A stretch of DNA of 64,000 nucleotides from Aquimarina atlantica (GTDB lineage: Bacteria > Bacteroidota > Bacteroidia > Flavobacteriales > Flavobacteriaceae), in contig NZ_AQRA01000005.1 in the NCBI RefSeq assembly GCF_000626715.1, forward strand, positions 124,001 to 188,000, in the 5' to 3' direction. The position numbers were made by a program, and so were the translations under genes. Numbering within the stretch: the first letter of the stretch is position 1; each line of letters opens with the position of its first letter. The notes below the pieces were generated by a model that was given only the letters and a program-made list of their open reading frames with translations, searched no databases and was not told the origin of the DNA. This document shows, piece after piece, positions 9,490 through 18,103 of the stretch.

Positions 9490-9987
9490 ATGAAGAGAAT
9501 AATATGTAGTCTTTTTACAGCAATATTAATCTTGGGTTCTGCTGCTTGTAATAGGGCAGATACCCCTAAATTAGAGAAACAAAAGAGTGATTCAGTCATA
9601 CAACAAAGTGCAAAAGAAATGAAAAATTATATTTCAATTTTTGAAATTCCGGCAACAGATATTTCACGGGCAATCGAATTTTATCAGGCGATTTTGGATA
9701 TTAATATTGAGAAAATGGAGATGCCAGGAATGGAAATGGGTATATTTCCGTACGAAGAACAGGCGGTTACTGGAGTTATTGTGAAAGGAGAAGATTTTAA
9801 ACCCTCTGCAGATGGTGTGACAATATATCTAAATGGTGGAGATAACCTTCAGGTAATCCTTGACAAGGTCGAGAAAAATGGAGGAAAAATCATTGTTCCC
9901 AAAACACCTCATGCCGATGAGAGTGGATATTTTGCAATGTTTATTGATTCTGAAGGAAACAAAATGGGATTACATTCTCCAAATTGA
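9490..9987 (+). CDS. VOC (glyoxalase/bleomycin-resistance fold) lipoprotein
   Basis: A 165-residue protein with a lipoprotein signal (lipobox GSAAC, lipidation Cys near residue 20) followed by a single vicinal-oxygen-chelate domain from about residue 45: ISIFEIPATDISRAIEFYQ opens it and ESGYFAMFIDSEGNKMGLHS closes it. VOC proteins bind metals and act as dioxygenases, isomerases or binding proteins. A lipid-anchored copy is less usual, since most flavobacterial homologues are cytoplasmic. It follows the AraC regulator and is closed by a + strand terminator at 10024-10058. Confidence 0.85.
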   Translation: MKRIICSLFTAILILGSAACNRADTPKLEKQKSDSVIQQSAKEMKNYISIFEIPATDISRAIEFYQAILDINIEKMEMPGMEMGIFPYEEQAVTGVIVKGEDFKPSADGVTIYLNGGDNLQVILDKVEKNGGKIIVPKTPHADESGYFAMFIDSEGNKMGLHSPN

Positions 9988-10023
9988 TTGAAGAAAAAGC
10001 AAACGCAAAATAGATATAAAAAC

Positions 10024-10058
10024 AAAAGTGATTCGAGTACAAACTCGGGTCGCTTTTT
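10024..10058 (+). terminator. Rho-independent terminator after the VOC gene
   Basis: Stem GTGATTCGAGT (10028-10038)/ACTCGGGTCGC (10043-10053), 11 pairs including three G-U pairs, loop of 4, then TTTTT at 10054-10058. The G-U pairs make it directional for the + strand. Confidence 0.8.
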
Positions 10059-10140
10059 GTGTTTAAATAGGTATATTGCTACTTAAAAGGAAGTTTTTAA
10101 GACCGCTATCAAATACTGAAACAAAAACATCAAATTGAAT

Positions 10141-10569
10141 ATGCAAATAACATTAGAGTATTGGAATACTTTGGCTAACCAAACTATTCTGATAAGTTCT
10201 TTATTGAGCGGATTTTCTATTACGGTAGTTGCTAATCTGTTAGTTTCTGATAAGAAAGATAAACTAACCAATAAAATTTTAAAATCTGCAACCTTATCTG
10301 CTGGTTGTTTTCTTGTTACTGTATTTGCAATGATACAAATCTCAATGATAACTACACCAGGAGGATATATAAAGAATGTTGTTGCAAAAGACTTTTTAAT
10401 TCCCAGAATAATTGGGATGCTGACTTTTATGATTGGACTCTTTTCTCTAACCGCTATGATTTCATTATCAGGATGGACTAAATCAAAAAAAATAGGGATA
10501 TTTACAACTGCTGTAGGGATATTAACATTACTCCTAATTTTTATGACGATGATAAGAATAAGCTTTTAA
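10141..10569 (+). CDS. Small integral membrane protein, unknown function
   Basis: About 142 residues with four predicted membrane helices (roughly residues 18-37, 48-68, 87-108 and 118-140). No conserved catalytic motif was seen and the family is not recognised. The ATG at 10141 is used; an in-frame TTG two codons upstream (10135) is possible. It lies between a terminator and the DUF418 gene, which follows after 37 bp and may be co-transcribed. Confidence 0.65.
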   Translation: MQITLEYWNTLANQTILISSLLSGFSITVVANLLVSDKKDKLTNKILKSATLSAGCFLVTVFAMIQISMITTPGGYIKNVVAKDFLIPRIIGMLTFMIGLFSLTAMISLSGWTKSKKIGIFTTAVGILTLLLIFMTMIRISF

Positions 10570-10606
10570 TTAAGGATATACGCCAAACTAAAAAAACACT
10601 GTAAAA

Positions 10607-11824
10607 TTGAATGAACAACCGATCAAAGCAAAAAAAAGAATTGATGTATTAGATGTTTTCCGAGGGTTTGCGATTCTCGGAATTTTTGTGGTTAATATTG
10701 TGATAATGAATTCAACTTTTCTTAATCAAGATGAATTTGCAAAACAGTGGACTTCTAATATCGACCAAATTTCGAGTAAAATTCTACAACTATTTTTTTA
10801 TACAAAATTCTTTCCCATCTTCTCTTTACTTTTTGGTTTAGGAATTTCGATGCAAGCTCTAAAAATGCTTGATAAAGACAAACTCTCGTTTTCATTCTTT
10901 GCGAGAAGAATGCTCATATTGTTCCTTTTAGGAGTTTTACATATCGTGTTTTTATGGTCGGGAGATGTTTTAAATCTATATGCGTTACTAGGACTTATAA
11001 CCGTGTTTATGATAAAAAAGTCTAACAAATTAATTCTCACTTTATCTGTGATTTTTCTCTTCTTCCCTTTTTATGACCAGCTTTTTGAATATGTATTTGA
11101 TCTTTTAAATTTTAAACCAGAAATTTATTTGAGCGATTATACAGGAGAAACGGTCAACCAAATCATAAAACATGGAACTTACCTGGAAGGAATACAGTTG
11201 AGATTATTAGAATACCTCTCAAACATTCCTATGCTGTTTGGTTTTTTGGCACCGGTAGCTATTTCGATGTTTCTTCTTGGGCTTTATCTTGGTAAAAACA
11301 AAATTTATGATTCTTTAGATGTATTTATTCAACGAATAAAAAAACCAATGCTGCTTATGGTAGTTGTCACCAATATCTACAGAGTACTATTTTTATTTGT
11401 ACTACCAGGCTATGCGATTTATTCTACAGATACTTTTCGACCAGTATTTATAAAATTAATGGTGCTTTCAGACATAGCAATGGGGCTGTTTTATCTTTGG
11501 GGTATTGGTTGGTTTTGGTATAACACACGATATAAATTTATAGTATCGCCTTTAAAATATGCTGGCAGAATGGCGCTTACAAATTATATCATGCAAAGCT
11601 TTATAGGTTTGATCTTATTTTCATCAATAGGATTTAGGCTTTACGAGACGTTAAGCCCTTCAGAAACATTATTAACAGCGATTGTAGTTTTTGTTTTTCA
11701 GGTATTATTGAGTAAAATTTGGTTAAAGCATTACCAATTTGGACCATTAGAGTGGGTTTGGAGGTGTTTAACATATAAAGAATTATTACCCATAAAAAGA
11801 AATACTACACCCAATAGAGGATAA
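10607..11824 (+). CDS. DUF418 family membrane protein
   Basis: A 405-residue polytopic membrane protein. The N-terminus KKRIDVLDVFRGFAILGIFVVN and the C-terminal block YAGRMALTNYIMQSFIG... PLEWVWRCLTY are hallmarks of the DUF418 (YeiB-like) family, whose biochemical function is not settled; related acyltransferase-3 type proteins modify surface glycans. The start is TTG at 10607, because no ATG lies upstream of the conserved N-terminal block and the next Met falls inside the first helix. Confidence 0.88.
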   Translation: MNEQPIKAKKRIDVLDVFRGFAILGIFVVNIVIMNSTFLNQDEFAKQWTSNIDQISSKILQLFFYTKFFPIFSLLFGLGISMQALKMLDKDKLSFSFFARRMLILFLLGVLHIVFLWSGDVLNLYALLGLITVFMIKKSNKLILTLSVIFLFFPFYDQLFEYVFDLLNFKPEIYLSDYTGETVNQIIKHGTYLEGIQLRLLEYLSNIPMLFGFLAPVAISMFLLGLYLGKNKIYDSLDVFIQRIKKPMLLMVVVTNIYRVLFLFVLPGYAIYSTDTFRPVFIKLMVLSDIAMGLFYLWGIGWFWYNTRYKFIVSPLKYAGRMALTNYIMQSFIGLILFSSIGFRLYETLSPSETLLTAIVVFVFQVLLSKIWLKHYQFGPLEWVWRCLTYKELLPIKRNTTPNRG

Positions 11825-12003
11825 AACATTGTGGGTAAGAGATTAGCCGAAGCTTCTCGTATATTTGTTGTATAACGAGATTTTAGAAAGAAAAAATATA
11901 ATGCTTGTGTGTAATCAGACTCAATATCCATACGAAGTTGTGGATAGAGTTTGATCTCATTACAACTCGTCTTATAATGTTGTCCATCATAAAAAGCTTA
12001 GAT

Positions 12004-12585
12004 ATGAATAAATTATTTTATAGAATATTTCTTTTTTATACGATCATTAGTTGTAAAAGTGAAACGAAAAAACTGACTGATATTGATGGGAATCAATATT
12101 CGATAGCTAAGTACGGAGAAACTTTCTGGATGACCGAAAATCTTAAAGTTAGACGAGATATAAATGGAAACGATATAAACTATTTTTTTCCTGATAATGA
12201 TTCTGGTAATGTTCAATTATATGGATTATTATATGATTTCGAAACTGCATGCAAGGTATGCCCCCAAGGGTGGAGATTACCAAATAATGCGGATTGGGAA
12301 CAACTATTTAATTTCTCAAAAGATAATGTAGCTGGCAATTACAAAGATAAACAGTTTTGGGAGGGAGAAATAAATTCAAACAATAGTGGGTTTTCTATAA
12401 GGCCTTCGGGAATAGGAAATAATAAAGAACATCCAAATAATTTTGGAGAAAACACATTGTTTTGGTCAGATTCTAAAGAAGAGGAACATTTTATTTGGAC
12501 GTATATCTTAGAAAAAGGTAAGACTAAAATTAGAAAAGCTTCACAACATCCCACATATGCTTTTTCTATTCGATGTATAAAATAA
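12004..12585 (+). CDS. FISUMP-domain lipoprotein
   Basis: About 193 residues from the ATG at 12004. The frame is open upstream to 11905, but that extension would hide the lipoprotein signal (lipobox IISC, Cys near residue 16). The mature part carries a Fibrobacter succinogenes major paralogous (FISUMP) domain: TDIDGNQYSIAKYGETFWMTENLK, then CKVCPQGWRLPNNADWEQL and a final SIRCIK. These are surface lipoproteins of Bacteroidota with no established enzymatic activity; the fold resembles C-type-lectin-like domains. It appears monocistronic. Confidence 0.85.
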   Translation: MNKLFYRIFLFYTIISCKSETKKLTDIDGNQYSIAKYGETFWMTENLKVRRDINGNDINYFFPDNDSGNVQLYGLLYDFETACKVCPQGWRLPNNADWEQLFNFSKDNVAGNYKDKQFWEGEINSNNSGFSIRPSGIGNNKEHPNNFGENTLFWSDSKEEEHFIWTYILEKGKTKIRKASQHPTYAFSIRCIK

Positions 12586-12821
12586 ATAGAGTAGTAAAAC
12601 TCAGCATCATATGAATTTATATTTATCAAATTAGATGTTTAAGACACAGATTCTTATCTTTTAGTTTAAACTCTTTTTTCTACTATACGGCTTATATAGT
12701 TGCTGATAAAAAGAAACAATCCATCATAAAATTTATTTTTTTTCAAAAAAAAGTATTGAAAAATGCAATAGATTAAAAAAGTATCGTCTTCTTAATCGAA
12801 GGTCCTTCATAAAAGGTTTTA

Positions 12822-13367
12822 ATGAGTTTGGAATCAGAAAACAGTAAAAAGCTTACCGATTTTTTTGGAAGAGAATATGAATCTCTCAAAAGGTATGTGA
12901 AAACTAAAATAAGTGACACAGCCAATCGTGATGCAGAAGATATCATCCAGGATGTCGCTCTAAAATTATTTTCGGGAGCAGATCGATATGCTCCTATAAA
13001 TAATGTAGCTGGTTTCGTTTACAGATCGATAAAAAACAAAATCATTGATGTAATGCGAACTACAAAAAAAACGAATTCGGTAGATGCCGATGAGGATTTA
13101 GTAGAGTTAGCAGAGGTATTACACCAATCAAACGACAATTACACTTCTGATCAGATGATAGTAGTGTTAAAAAAGTGTATCGAACAGTTAAAACCAGCAT
13201 ATAAAGATATTATTATTGCTGTAGACTTTGAAGGGTATACATATAGAGAAATTTCAACTAAAACAGGAATTTCTATAGGAACATTAATGTCTAGAAGACA
13301 TAGAGCCATTGGAGTATTATATAAAAAAATAGAAGTAGAAATTAATAAAAATAAAAATATATCATGA
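12822..13367 (+). CDS. ECF-type RNA polymerase sigma factor
   Basis: A 181-residue sigma-70 family protein. Region 2 lies at about residues 14-80 (AEDIIQDVALKLF and the VYRSIKNKIIDVMR segment) and region 4 at about 115-170 (LKPAYKDIIIAVDFEGYTYREI, then TGISIGTLMSRRHRAI as the helix-turn-helix). It directs polymerase to a dedicated promoter set. Its stop overlaps the start of a small membrane protein by 4 bp (ATGA), the arrangement often seen for ECF factors and membrane anti-sigma regulators, although the downstream protein is not a recognised anti-sigma factor. The 235 bp before it hold no gene but include poly-T/poly-A tracts. Confidence 0.9.
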   Translation: MSLESENSKKLTDFFGREYESLKRYVKTKISDTANRDAEDIIQDVALKLFSGADRYAPINNVAGFVYRSIKNKIIDVMRTTKKTNSVDADEDLVELAEVLHQSNDNYTSDQMIVVLKKCIEQLKPAYKDIIIAVDFEGYTYREISTKTGISIGTLMSRRHRAIGVLYKKIEVEINKNKNIS

Positions 13368-13780
13368 CAAATTTTTTCACTCATAAATTTAGAAAAAAGT
13401 CACCAGTAGAGATTGTAGGAATAATCATTTTTGGTGCTATCGCAATAACAGGATTAGCTATTTTATTTGGCTTTGTCATAATGTGGCTATGGAATTGGCT
13501 TATGCCCGAGATTTTTGGGCTAACAACGCTTACCTATTGGCAAGCCGTTGGAATATTTATATTATCCAAAATATTTCTTGGCGGTTGTGGTAGTGGTAGC
13601 AGTAAAAAATCATCAAAAGATTCAAACGATCACTGTAAAAAAGATTCGAAGACTGATTTCTCAAAATGGAAATACTATGATAAGTTTTGGAAAGAAGAAG
13701 GTGATGAATACTACAAGCAATATATCGAACGACAATCAACTCAAGTGCAAGAAGACACTTCAAAACCAGATTCAGAATAA
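13364..13780 (+). CDS. Small membrane protein coupled to the sigma factor
   Basis: A 138-residue protein, family not recognised. Two hydrophobic helices lie at about residues 17-42 and 52-72; a short glycine/serine-rich stretch with one Cys (GGCGSGSSKKSSK) and a charged tail of ~60 residues rich in Lys, Asp and aromatic residues follow. The 4-bp overlap with the sigma-factor gene strongly implies co-translation, so a role in holding or releasing the sigma factor is plausible but unproven. No zinc-binding anti-sigma motif is present. Confidence 0.7.
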   Translation: MTNFFTHKFRKKSPVEIVGIIIFGAIAITGLAILFGFVIMWLWNWLMPEIFGLTTLTYWQAVGIFILSKIFLGGCGSGSSKKSSKDSNDHCKKDSKTDFSKWKYYDKFWKEEGDEYYKQYIERQSTQVQEDTSKPDSE

Positions 13781-13794
13781 CAATATATTTTAAT

Positions 13795-14013
13795 ATGGAA
13801 TTACTAATATTTCGAACAGATATTAAATCAAAGAAAAAAGTTAAATCCTTAAAACCAGTGCTTAACAATCATTCAGATATTATTGATTGGTCGATTGATC
13901 TAGAAGATATAGACAATGTACTTAGAATTGAAGCTACCACAAATTTATCAGAGGGTGATGTTATTGATCTGGTAGAAATACAAGGGTTTTATATCAAAAC
14001 ATTATCAGATTAA
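13795..14013 (+). CDS. Small HMA-like ferredoxin-fold protein without metal cysteines
   Basis: 72 residues. The pattern (short first strand LLIFRTDI, helix with KKVKSLKPVLNN, then IDWSIDLEDIDNVLRIEA) resembles the heavy-metal-associated ferredoxin-like fold common in small Bacteroidota proteins, but the CxxC metal site is absent and the protein has no Cys at all. It follows the sigma-factor/membrane-protein pair by 14 bp, probably in the same transcript. It may be a protein-interaction module; function unknown. Confidence 0.7.
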   Translation: MELLIFRTDIKSKKKVKSLKPVLNNHSDIIDWSIDLEDIDNVLRIEATTNLSEGDVIDLVEIQGFYIKTLSD

Positions 14014-14079
14014 AACCCTCGGGAGAAGGCCTGCTATAACAATCTAAAATTGAGTTTTAAAAGGTGAAAACGATACTAC

Positions 14080-14946
14080 TTAAGATTGTATTTCTAGCTT
14101 ATAACCTATACCATGAATATTTGTTAATTTAATCGCCTGGTCGTCTTTTAATTTTTTGCGAAGTTTAGAAATGTACGTATCCAGGCTTCTCCCTACGATT
14201 ACACCATTGTCTTCCCATACTTTTTTAATTAATTCGTCTCGTTTGACAATTTGGTTGGGATGCGCAACAAAAATCTCTAGTAGTTCACATTCTTTTTTTG
14301 AAAGGCTAATTTCGATAGTTTGTTTAATTAATTTATGTTGCTTAGGATAAAACTGAAAACTACCGATGGGTATGTAGCTAACATCATTTTCTTTGGTATC
14401 TCGAAGTCGTTTTCGCCTATATAGAACCAGTAAAAGCAGCACAAATACAATAAAAAGTGCACTATAAATTAATGTCTGATTAGTAAAACTATCTGATGCA
14501 GTTTCGGTAAATCGAACTTCAATAGTATAGCAGTTTTTTGGTAAAAATCTTCCACCACAAGGAACAATATCTCTTGCAACGTCATTTCTTATTAAGTAAC
14601 TATACGGAACTTCTTTATTAATACATCGCAAGACTTCAACACGATATTGTTCTGGCAATCCTGCTTTTCGAAAACTTTCTTTCACAATAGAAACCAAATC
14701 AGCAGGGTCGAAAGAAAGTGTATTTTCAAAAGAAAGTCGATACTTAAACTCTTCTAGTTTAACTACTGGCAAAACCAAAGAAGTACTATCCTGATTGATC
14801 AATAGTAATTGGTTACCAACATCTCGTAATGCAATTTTTACTATTTCTGAAAATTCCTCTGTTTGTTCCTCTGTGTCCGAAAAACTTAAAATGAGAAAAA
14901 TAATTCCCACCAGAACTCCTAATGTATATATCTTTTTGTTCTCCAT
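14080..14946 (-). CDS. Membrane-spanning one-component regulator with C-terminal winged helix
   Basis: 288 residues: a membrane helix at about 7-22, a periplasmic domain of ~130 residues containing three Cys (RCINKE, VPCGG, KNCYTIE), a second helix at about 158-176 followed by YRRKR, and an OmpR/PhoB-type winged-helix domain from about 195 to the end (SLSKKECELLEIFVAHPNQIVKRDEL, then RSLDTYISKLRKKL and IHGIGYKL). The layout is that of a sensor kinase in which the kinase is replaced by a DNA-binding domain, the reverse domain order to CadC/ToxR. It is divergent from the lipoprotein gene at 15099, a likely target. Confidence 0.85.
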   Translation of the reverse strand: MENKKIYTLGVLVGIIFLILSFSDTEEQTEEFSEIVKIALRDVGNQLLLINQDSTSLVLPVVKLEEFKYRLSFENTLSFDPADLVSIVKESFRKAGLPEQYRVEVLRCINKEVPYSYLIRNDVARDIVPCGGRFLPKNCYTIEVRFTETASDSFTNQTLIYSALFIVFVLLLLVLYRRKRLRDTKENDVSYIPIGSFQFYPKQHKLIKQTIEISLSKKECELLEIFVAHPNQIVKRDELIKKVWEDNGVIVGRSLDTYISKLRKKLKDDQAIKLTNIHGIGYKLEIQS

Positions 14947-15098
14947 TGGTTACAAATAACATACAATCTTACGAGATTTTACAGGGGTTGACACTTCTTT
15001 GACATTTTTTTGACACTTTTAATCATAGTTCGATTTAGTTTTACTAAAAATAATACAAGAAGAATCATAAGAAAAGCACCTGTACAAATCATTAAAAA

Positions 15099-15704
15099 AT
15101 GAACAAATTTATCATCATATTCATAGCATTATCAAGTATTGGTTGTGTTAAAAACAATCAGGAGGATACTAGAACAACAAAAGTAACTCAAACAGATACA
15201 GCCATAAGGACAACTATTGGCAAAATAGATACCTCTTATGCGTTAGCATTAAAAATGGATACCACAGATAAAGATGAGCAGCGTCTTATTGTTTCTATAG
15301 ATTTATATGACAAATCCTATTTTGTATCTCCACATTCTAATGGTAATTTCCTGGGGCGTTTTAACCTTTCTTTAGACGAAACTAAGCATCTTACTATTAG
15401 AGATTCGATTATAGAATTTCCGAAGTCGTTAGAAACATATGATCCCTGGAGTGACGGTTGGGTAAACTTTGTAAAACGAAACACTACCTATACCCAAAAA
15501 CTTATCATTGACTCGAAAAAAGATTTTGAAGTAACTGGTTTGATTCAATTTGTAATTGAACCACGTTGTACCATGGAAAAAGTACAATTCGTTATTTCAC
15601 AACGTTCTGGAGTACTATCTGTAGAAAAACGACAAAGATCAACTCACTTTGGGATCTTTTCGGATATAATATGTGATGTGTTTAATGTAGGAAAGAAAAA
15701 ATGA
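15099..15704 (+). CDS. Putative lipoprotein, unknown function
   Basis: 201 residues with a short lipoprotein signal (MNKFIIIFIALSSIGC, lipidation at Cys16) and a mature part of mixed strand-like sequence without recognised motifs. It ends in a basic cluster. It is divergently arranged with the membrane winged-helix regulator (152 bp between the two starts), which suggests that the regulator's periplasmic domain and this envelope protein could belong to one signalling unit. This is a context inference only. Confidence 0.65.
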   Translation: MNKFIIIFIALSSIGCVKNNQEDTRTTKVTQTDTAIRTTIGKIDTSYALALKMDTTDKDEQRLIVSIDLYDKSYFVSPHSNGNFLGRFNLSLDETKHLTIRDSIIEFPKSLETYDPWSDGWVNFVKRNTTYTQKLIIDSKKDFEVTGLIQFVIEPRCTMEKVQFVISQRSGVLSVEKRQRSTHFGIFSDIICDVFNVGKKK

Positions 15705-15847
15705 AGTTTACGAGAGGATGTAAAAACTAATATTCAATTAGATTCACAACAGAAGTCTATATATGTTTTGAGGACAAAAGTGGTTTTGAGTCAATATAGA
15801 ACTATCTTATTTATTCAAAAAATCAGTACATTGTTATCAGAAAACTA

Positions 15848-15876
15848 TAGTAAAGGTATGGGTAATACCTTTACTA
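15848..15876. promoter_or_regulatory. Perfect 12-bp inverted repeat upstream of the HExxH protein gene
   Basis: Arms TAGTAAAGGTAT (15848-15859) and ATACCTTTACTA (15865-15876) with a 5-nt loop, ending 30 bp before the ATG at 15907. No T-tract follows, so it is more likely an operator or 5'-leader hairpin than an intrinsic terminator. Confidence 0.55.
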
Positions 15877-15906
15877 CTATATTACGTTGTGTTTAATTAA
15901 TTGGAT

Positions 15907-16908
15907 ATGAAAAAAACTATTTGGATTGTATTGATATTATGTATGAGTATCAATTTTACTTTGATAGGTCAGAAAAGTATAAAACCAGATACACTTTTTA
16001 CAACCGATCATTTTACATTTCATAATAACAAATGGATGAACCTTCATCATTTCTTTTATGAACAAGCAAGTCATGGTCAAAAAAAACATTTAAAAGACGA
16101 TGGAGTTAACTTTATTAATACAAACGATAGCTTAGCCGTAGAGCAATTAGATAATAATGCCAAAGAGATATTCTTATCTAGCGTTTCTTTTTATAAGAAA
16201 AATGTTATAAATCAACCTCTTTTAATAAAATCAGGACGAATATTAAAATGGCTTCAGCAGCAACCATATAACAAAATAGCAGATACTACTTACTCAAGCT
16301 CATTTACAAACGTATTAAATACTCTAGAACCCATATACAGCAAATATTTTTGGGAAAGACATAAAACACAGAACCAGTTATTATTGGATAGATTTAAGAA
16401 TACGATATCTGCAAATGAAAAATATGTGATCAAAAAACTAGAAAACCTTTCCGGGAACCAATGGTCAAAGGTTGTACGTGTCGATATAACTGCTTATGGT
16501 AATTGGGCAAGTGCGTATTCTCCTGCTTCTGATAATATTGTCGTTTCGTCTATGGATTCGTTAATGCATTCGACCTTGTTTGTAGAATTTGTATTTCATG
16601 AAAGCTCTCATCTGCTATTTGATAGATCCTCACTATTTAGAAAATCGTTATTTCAAATATCTAAAGAAACCAATATTAAATATCCAAGAAATTTGTGGCA
16701 TGCTGCCATGTTTTATTTGAGTGGTCTGGCGACAAAAGAAGCCTTAGGGAATAGTAATATAGAACACGACCTCATCATGGATAAAAAGAAAGTATTTGAG
16801 AGTTATTATAAAAATGAAGATTTTAGAAATATTTTAAAAACCTATTATAATTCTAAAATAGACATCAAAGAATGTTCTACTAAGTTATTAGAATTAAAGA
16901 TTTCCTGA
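15907..16908 (+). CDS. Exported protein with HExxH zinc-peptidase-like motif
   Basis: About 333 residues from the ATG at 15907 (a TTG at 15901 is in frame but less likely). The N-terminus is a Sec signal (hydrophobic IWIVLILCMSINFTLIG then Q). In the middle, VEFVFHESSHLLFD contains His231-Glu-Ser-Ser-His235, the gluzincin/metzincin zinc signature; a downstream acidic ligand could be in the WHAAMFYLSGLATKEAL helix, where Glu would be expected. The family is not recognised. A secreted or periplasmic metallopeptidase is a reasonable hypothesis. It lies between a lipoprotein and an AraC-type membrane regulator, both on the same strand. Confidence 0.7.
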   Translation: MKKTIWIVLILCMSINFTLIGQKSIKPDTLFTTDHFTFHNNKWMNLHHFFYEQASHGQKKHLKDDGVNFINTNDSLAVEQLDNNAKEIFLSSVSFYKKNVINQPLLIKSGRILKWLQQQPYNKIADTTYSSSFTNVLNTLEPIYSKYFWERHKTQNQLLLDRFKNTISANEKYVIKKLENLSGNQWSKVVRVDITAYGNWASAYSPASDNIVVSSMDSLMHSTLFVEFVFHESSHLLFDRSSLFRKSLFQISKETNIKYPRNLWHAAMFYLSGLATKEALGNSNIEHDLIMDKKKVFESYYKNEDFRNILKTYYNSKIDIKECSTKLLELKIS

Positions 16909-16984
16909 AATTAAAGAAAAAACCATAGTATCTTTCTCTAACTTTTAATACTACCTGGCAACTTAAGTCAAAATCTATAATAAA

Positions 16985-18049
16985 ATGTCTAATGTATTAG
17001 TTGTAATTTTAGGAATTGGATCTATTCAAAGTATTTTATTCGCGATACTCATTGTATTGAAAAAGAAAAGAAAACTATCAGATCTGATTTTGATGACTTG
17101 GTTTTTAGTGTTTGCTGTCCATTTATTATTAGGGATAGAAAGCTCATACCTAACTCATACAACCGGGATATTAATAGCAACAATTAGCTTTTTGCACGGC
17201 CCCTTTTTTCTGTTGTATACCAGATCCTTATTTAATCAATACATTGCTAAGATCAATCTTTTACATTTTTTACCATTTGTAGTTTTTACTTTTTTCAGTT
17301 TTTTTATTAGGCCAGAATCAGGATTATTATGGGAAATAATAATTCTAATAGCAAAATTGATTTCTCTAACTTTTTATCCGTTGTACATATTATATTCTTA
17401 TTATAAAACAGATAAATTTTTGAAGACTCATAAGGCTGATAGCAGTATGCTTGAGCTTTCCTGGATTAAGATTATTGCAATTTTGTTTCTTATAAGTATA
17501 GGAATTAGCCTTATAAGGTTAACAATCGAACTTTTGGTAGGAGTAGCGTATTTCGAAATTTGGGATGTGTTACGGTATGTTATTCTTGTAACTGTGATCG
17601 GATTTTATGGGTTGAAATATGGTATGGTATATCGACCAGAAGTACCTTTTGATGCCACAACTGATAAAAAGAAGTATAAACATAGTCCACTCAAAGACGA
17701 TGAGATAATTATGTTTATAGGTGCTATTAATCGTTTTTTTGAAGAAAATAAAACATATCTGTATCCCGATTTTTCGTTAGCTGTTTTGTCAGAATCTGTA
17801 CATATTCCTAAGCATCATCTTTCACAAATCATAAATTCTGAAATGAATACTACTTTTTATGATTTGGTCAATACCAAAAGAATAGCATATGCCATACAAA
17901 GGATAAAAGAAGGAGATAAATTAAATTTAACTTTAGAAGGCATAGGCTATGAGTGCGGATTTAACTCTAAATCGGCTTTCTTTCATCATTTCAAAAAACA
18001 TACGGGTAAAACTCCAGGACAATTCAAAAAAGAAATAAGTACTGATTAA
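16985..18049 (+). CDS. AraC-type regulator with N-terminal multi-pass membrane domain
   Basis: 354 residues: about seven hydrophobic helices in the first ~215 residues, then a cytosolic linker and a C-terminal AraC helix-turn-helix domain (SVHIPKHHLSQIINSEMNTTFYDLVN and IGYECGFNSKSAFFHHFKKHTGKTPGQFKK). This membrane-sensor/AraC layout is frequent in Flavobacteriaceae. It sits between the HExxH protein and an epimerase-like gene. Ligand and targets are unknown. Confidence 0.88.
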   Translation: MSNVLVVILGIGSIQSILFAILIVLKKKRKLSDLILMTWFLVFAVHLLLGIESSYLTHTTGILIATISFLHGPFFLLYTRSLFNQYIAKINLLHFLPFVVFTFFSFFIRPESGLLWEIIILIAKLISLTFYPLYILYSYYKTDKFLKTHKADSSMLELSWIKIIAILFLISIGISLIRLTIELLVGVAYFEIWDVLRYVILVTVIGFYGLKYGMVYRPEVPFDATTDKKKYKHSPLKDDEIIMFIGAINRFFEENKTYLYPDFSLAVLSESVHIPKHHLSQIINSEMNTTFYDLVNTKRIAYAIQRIKEGDKLNLTLEGIGYECGFNSKSAFFHHFKKHTGKTPGQFKKEISTD

Positions 18050-18103
18050 TTAAGAAGTTCTATTCTTCTCTTACTTGCCCCCATATTTGTATTCTAACAT
18101 AAG

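Noticed and set aside
11905..12003. Upstream extension of the FISUMP lipoprotein
   Set aside because: The extension contains no signal and would bury the lipobox; the start at 12004 gives a proper lipoprotein.
6647..12003. Intergenic TAACA/TGTTA-type sequences as integron attC sites
   Set aside because: Some gaps have short GTTAT/ATAAC palindromes, but canonical core sites (RYYYAAC and GTTRRRY) and an integrase gene are not seen; variation in gaps is too large to call cassettes.
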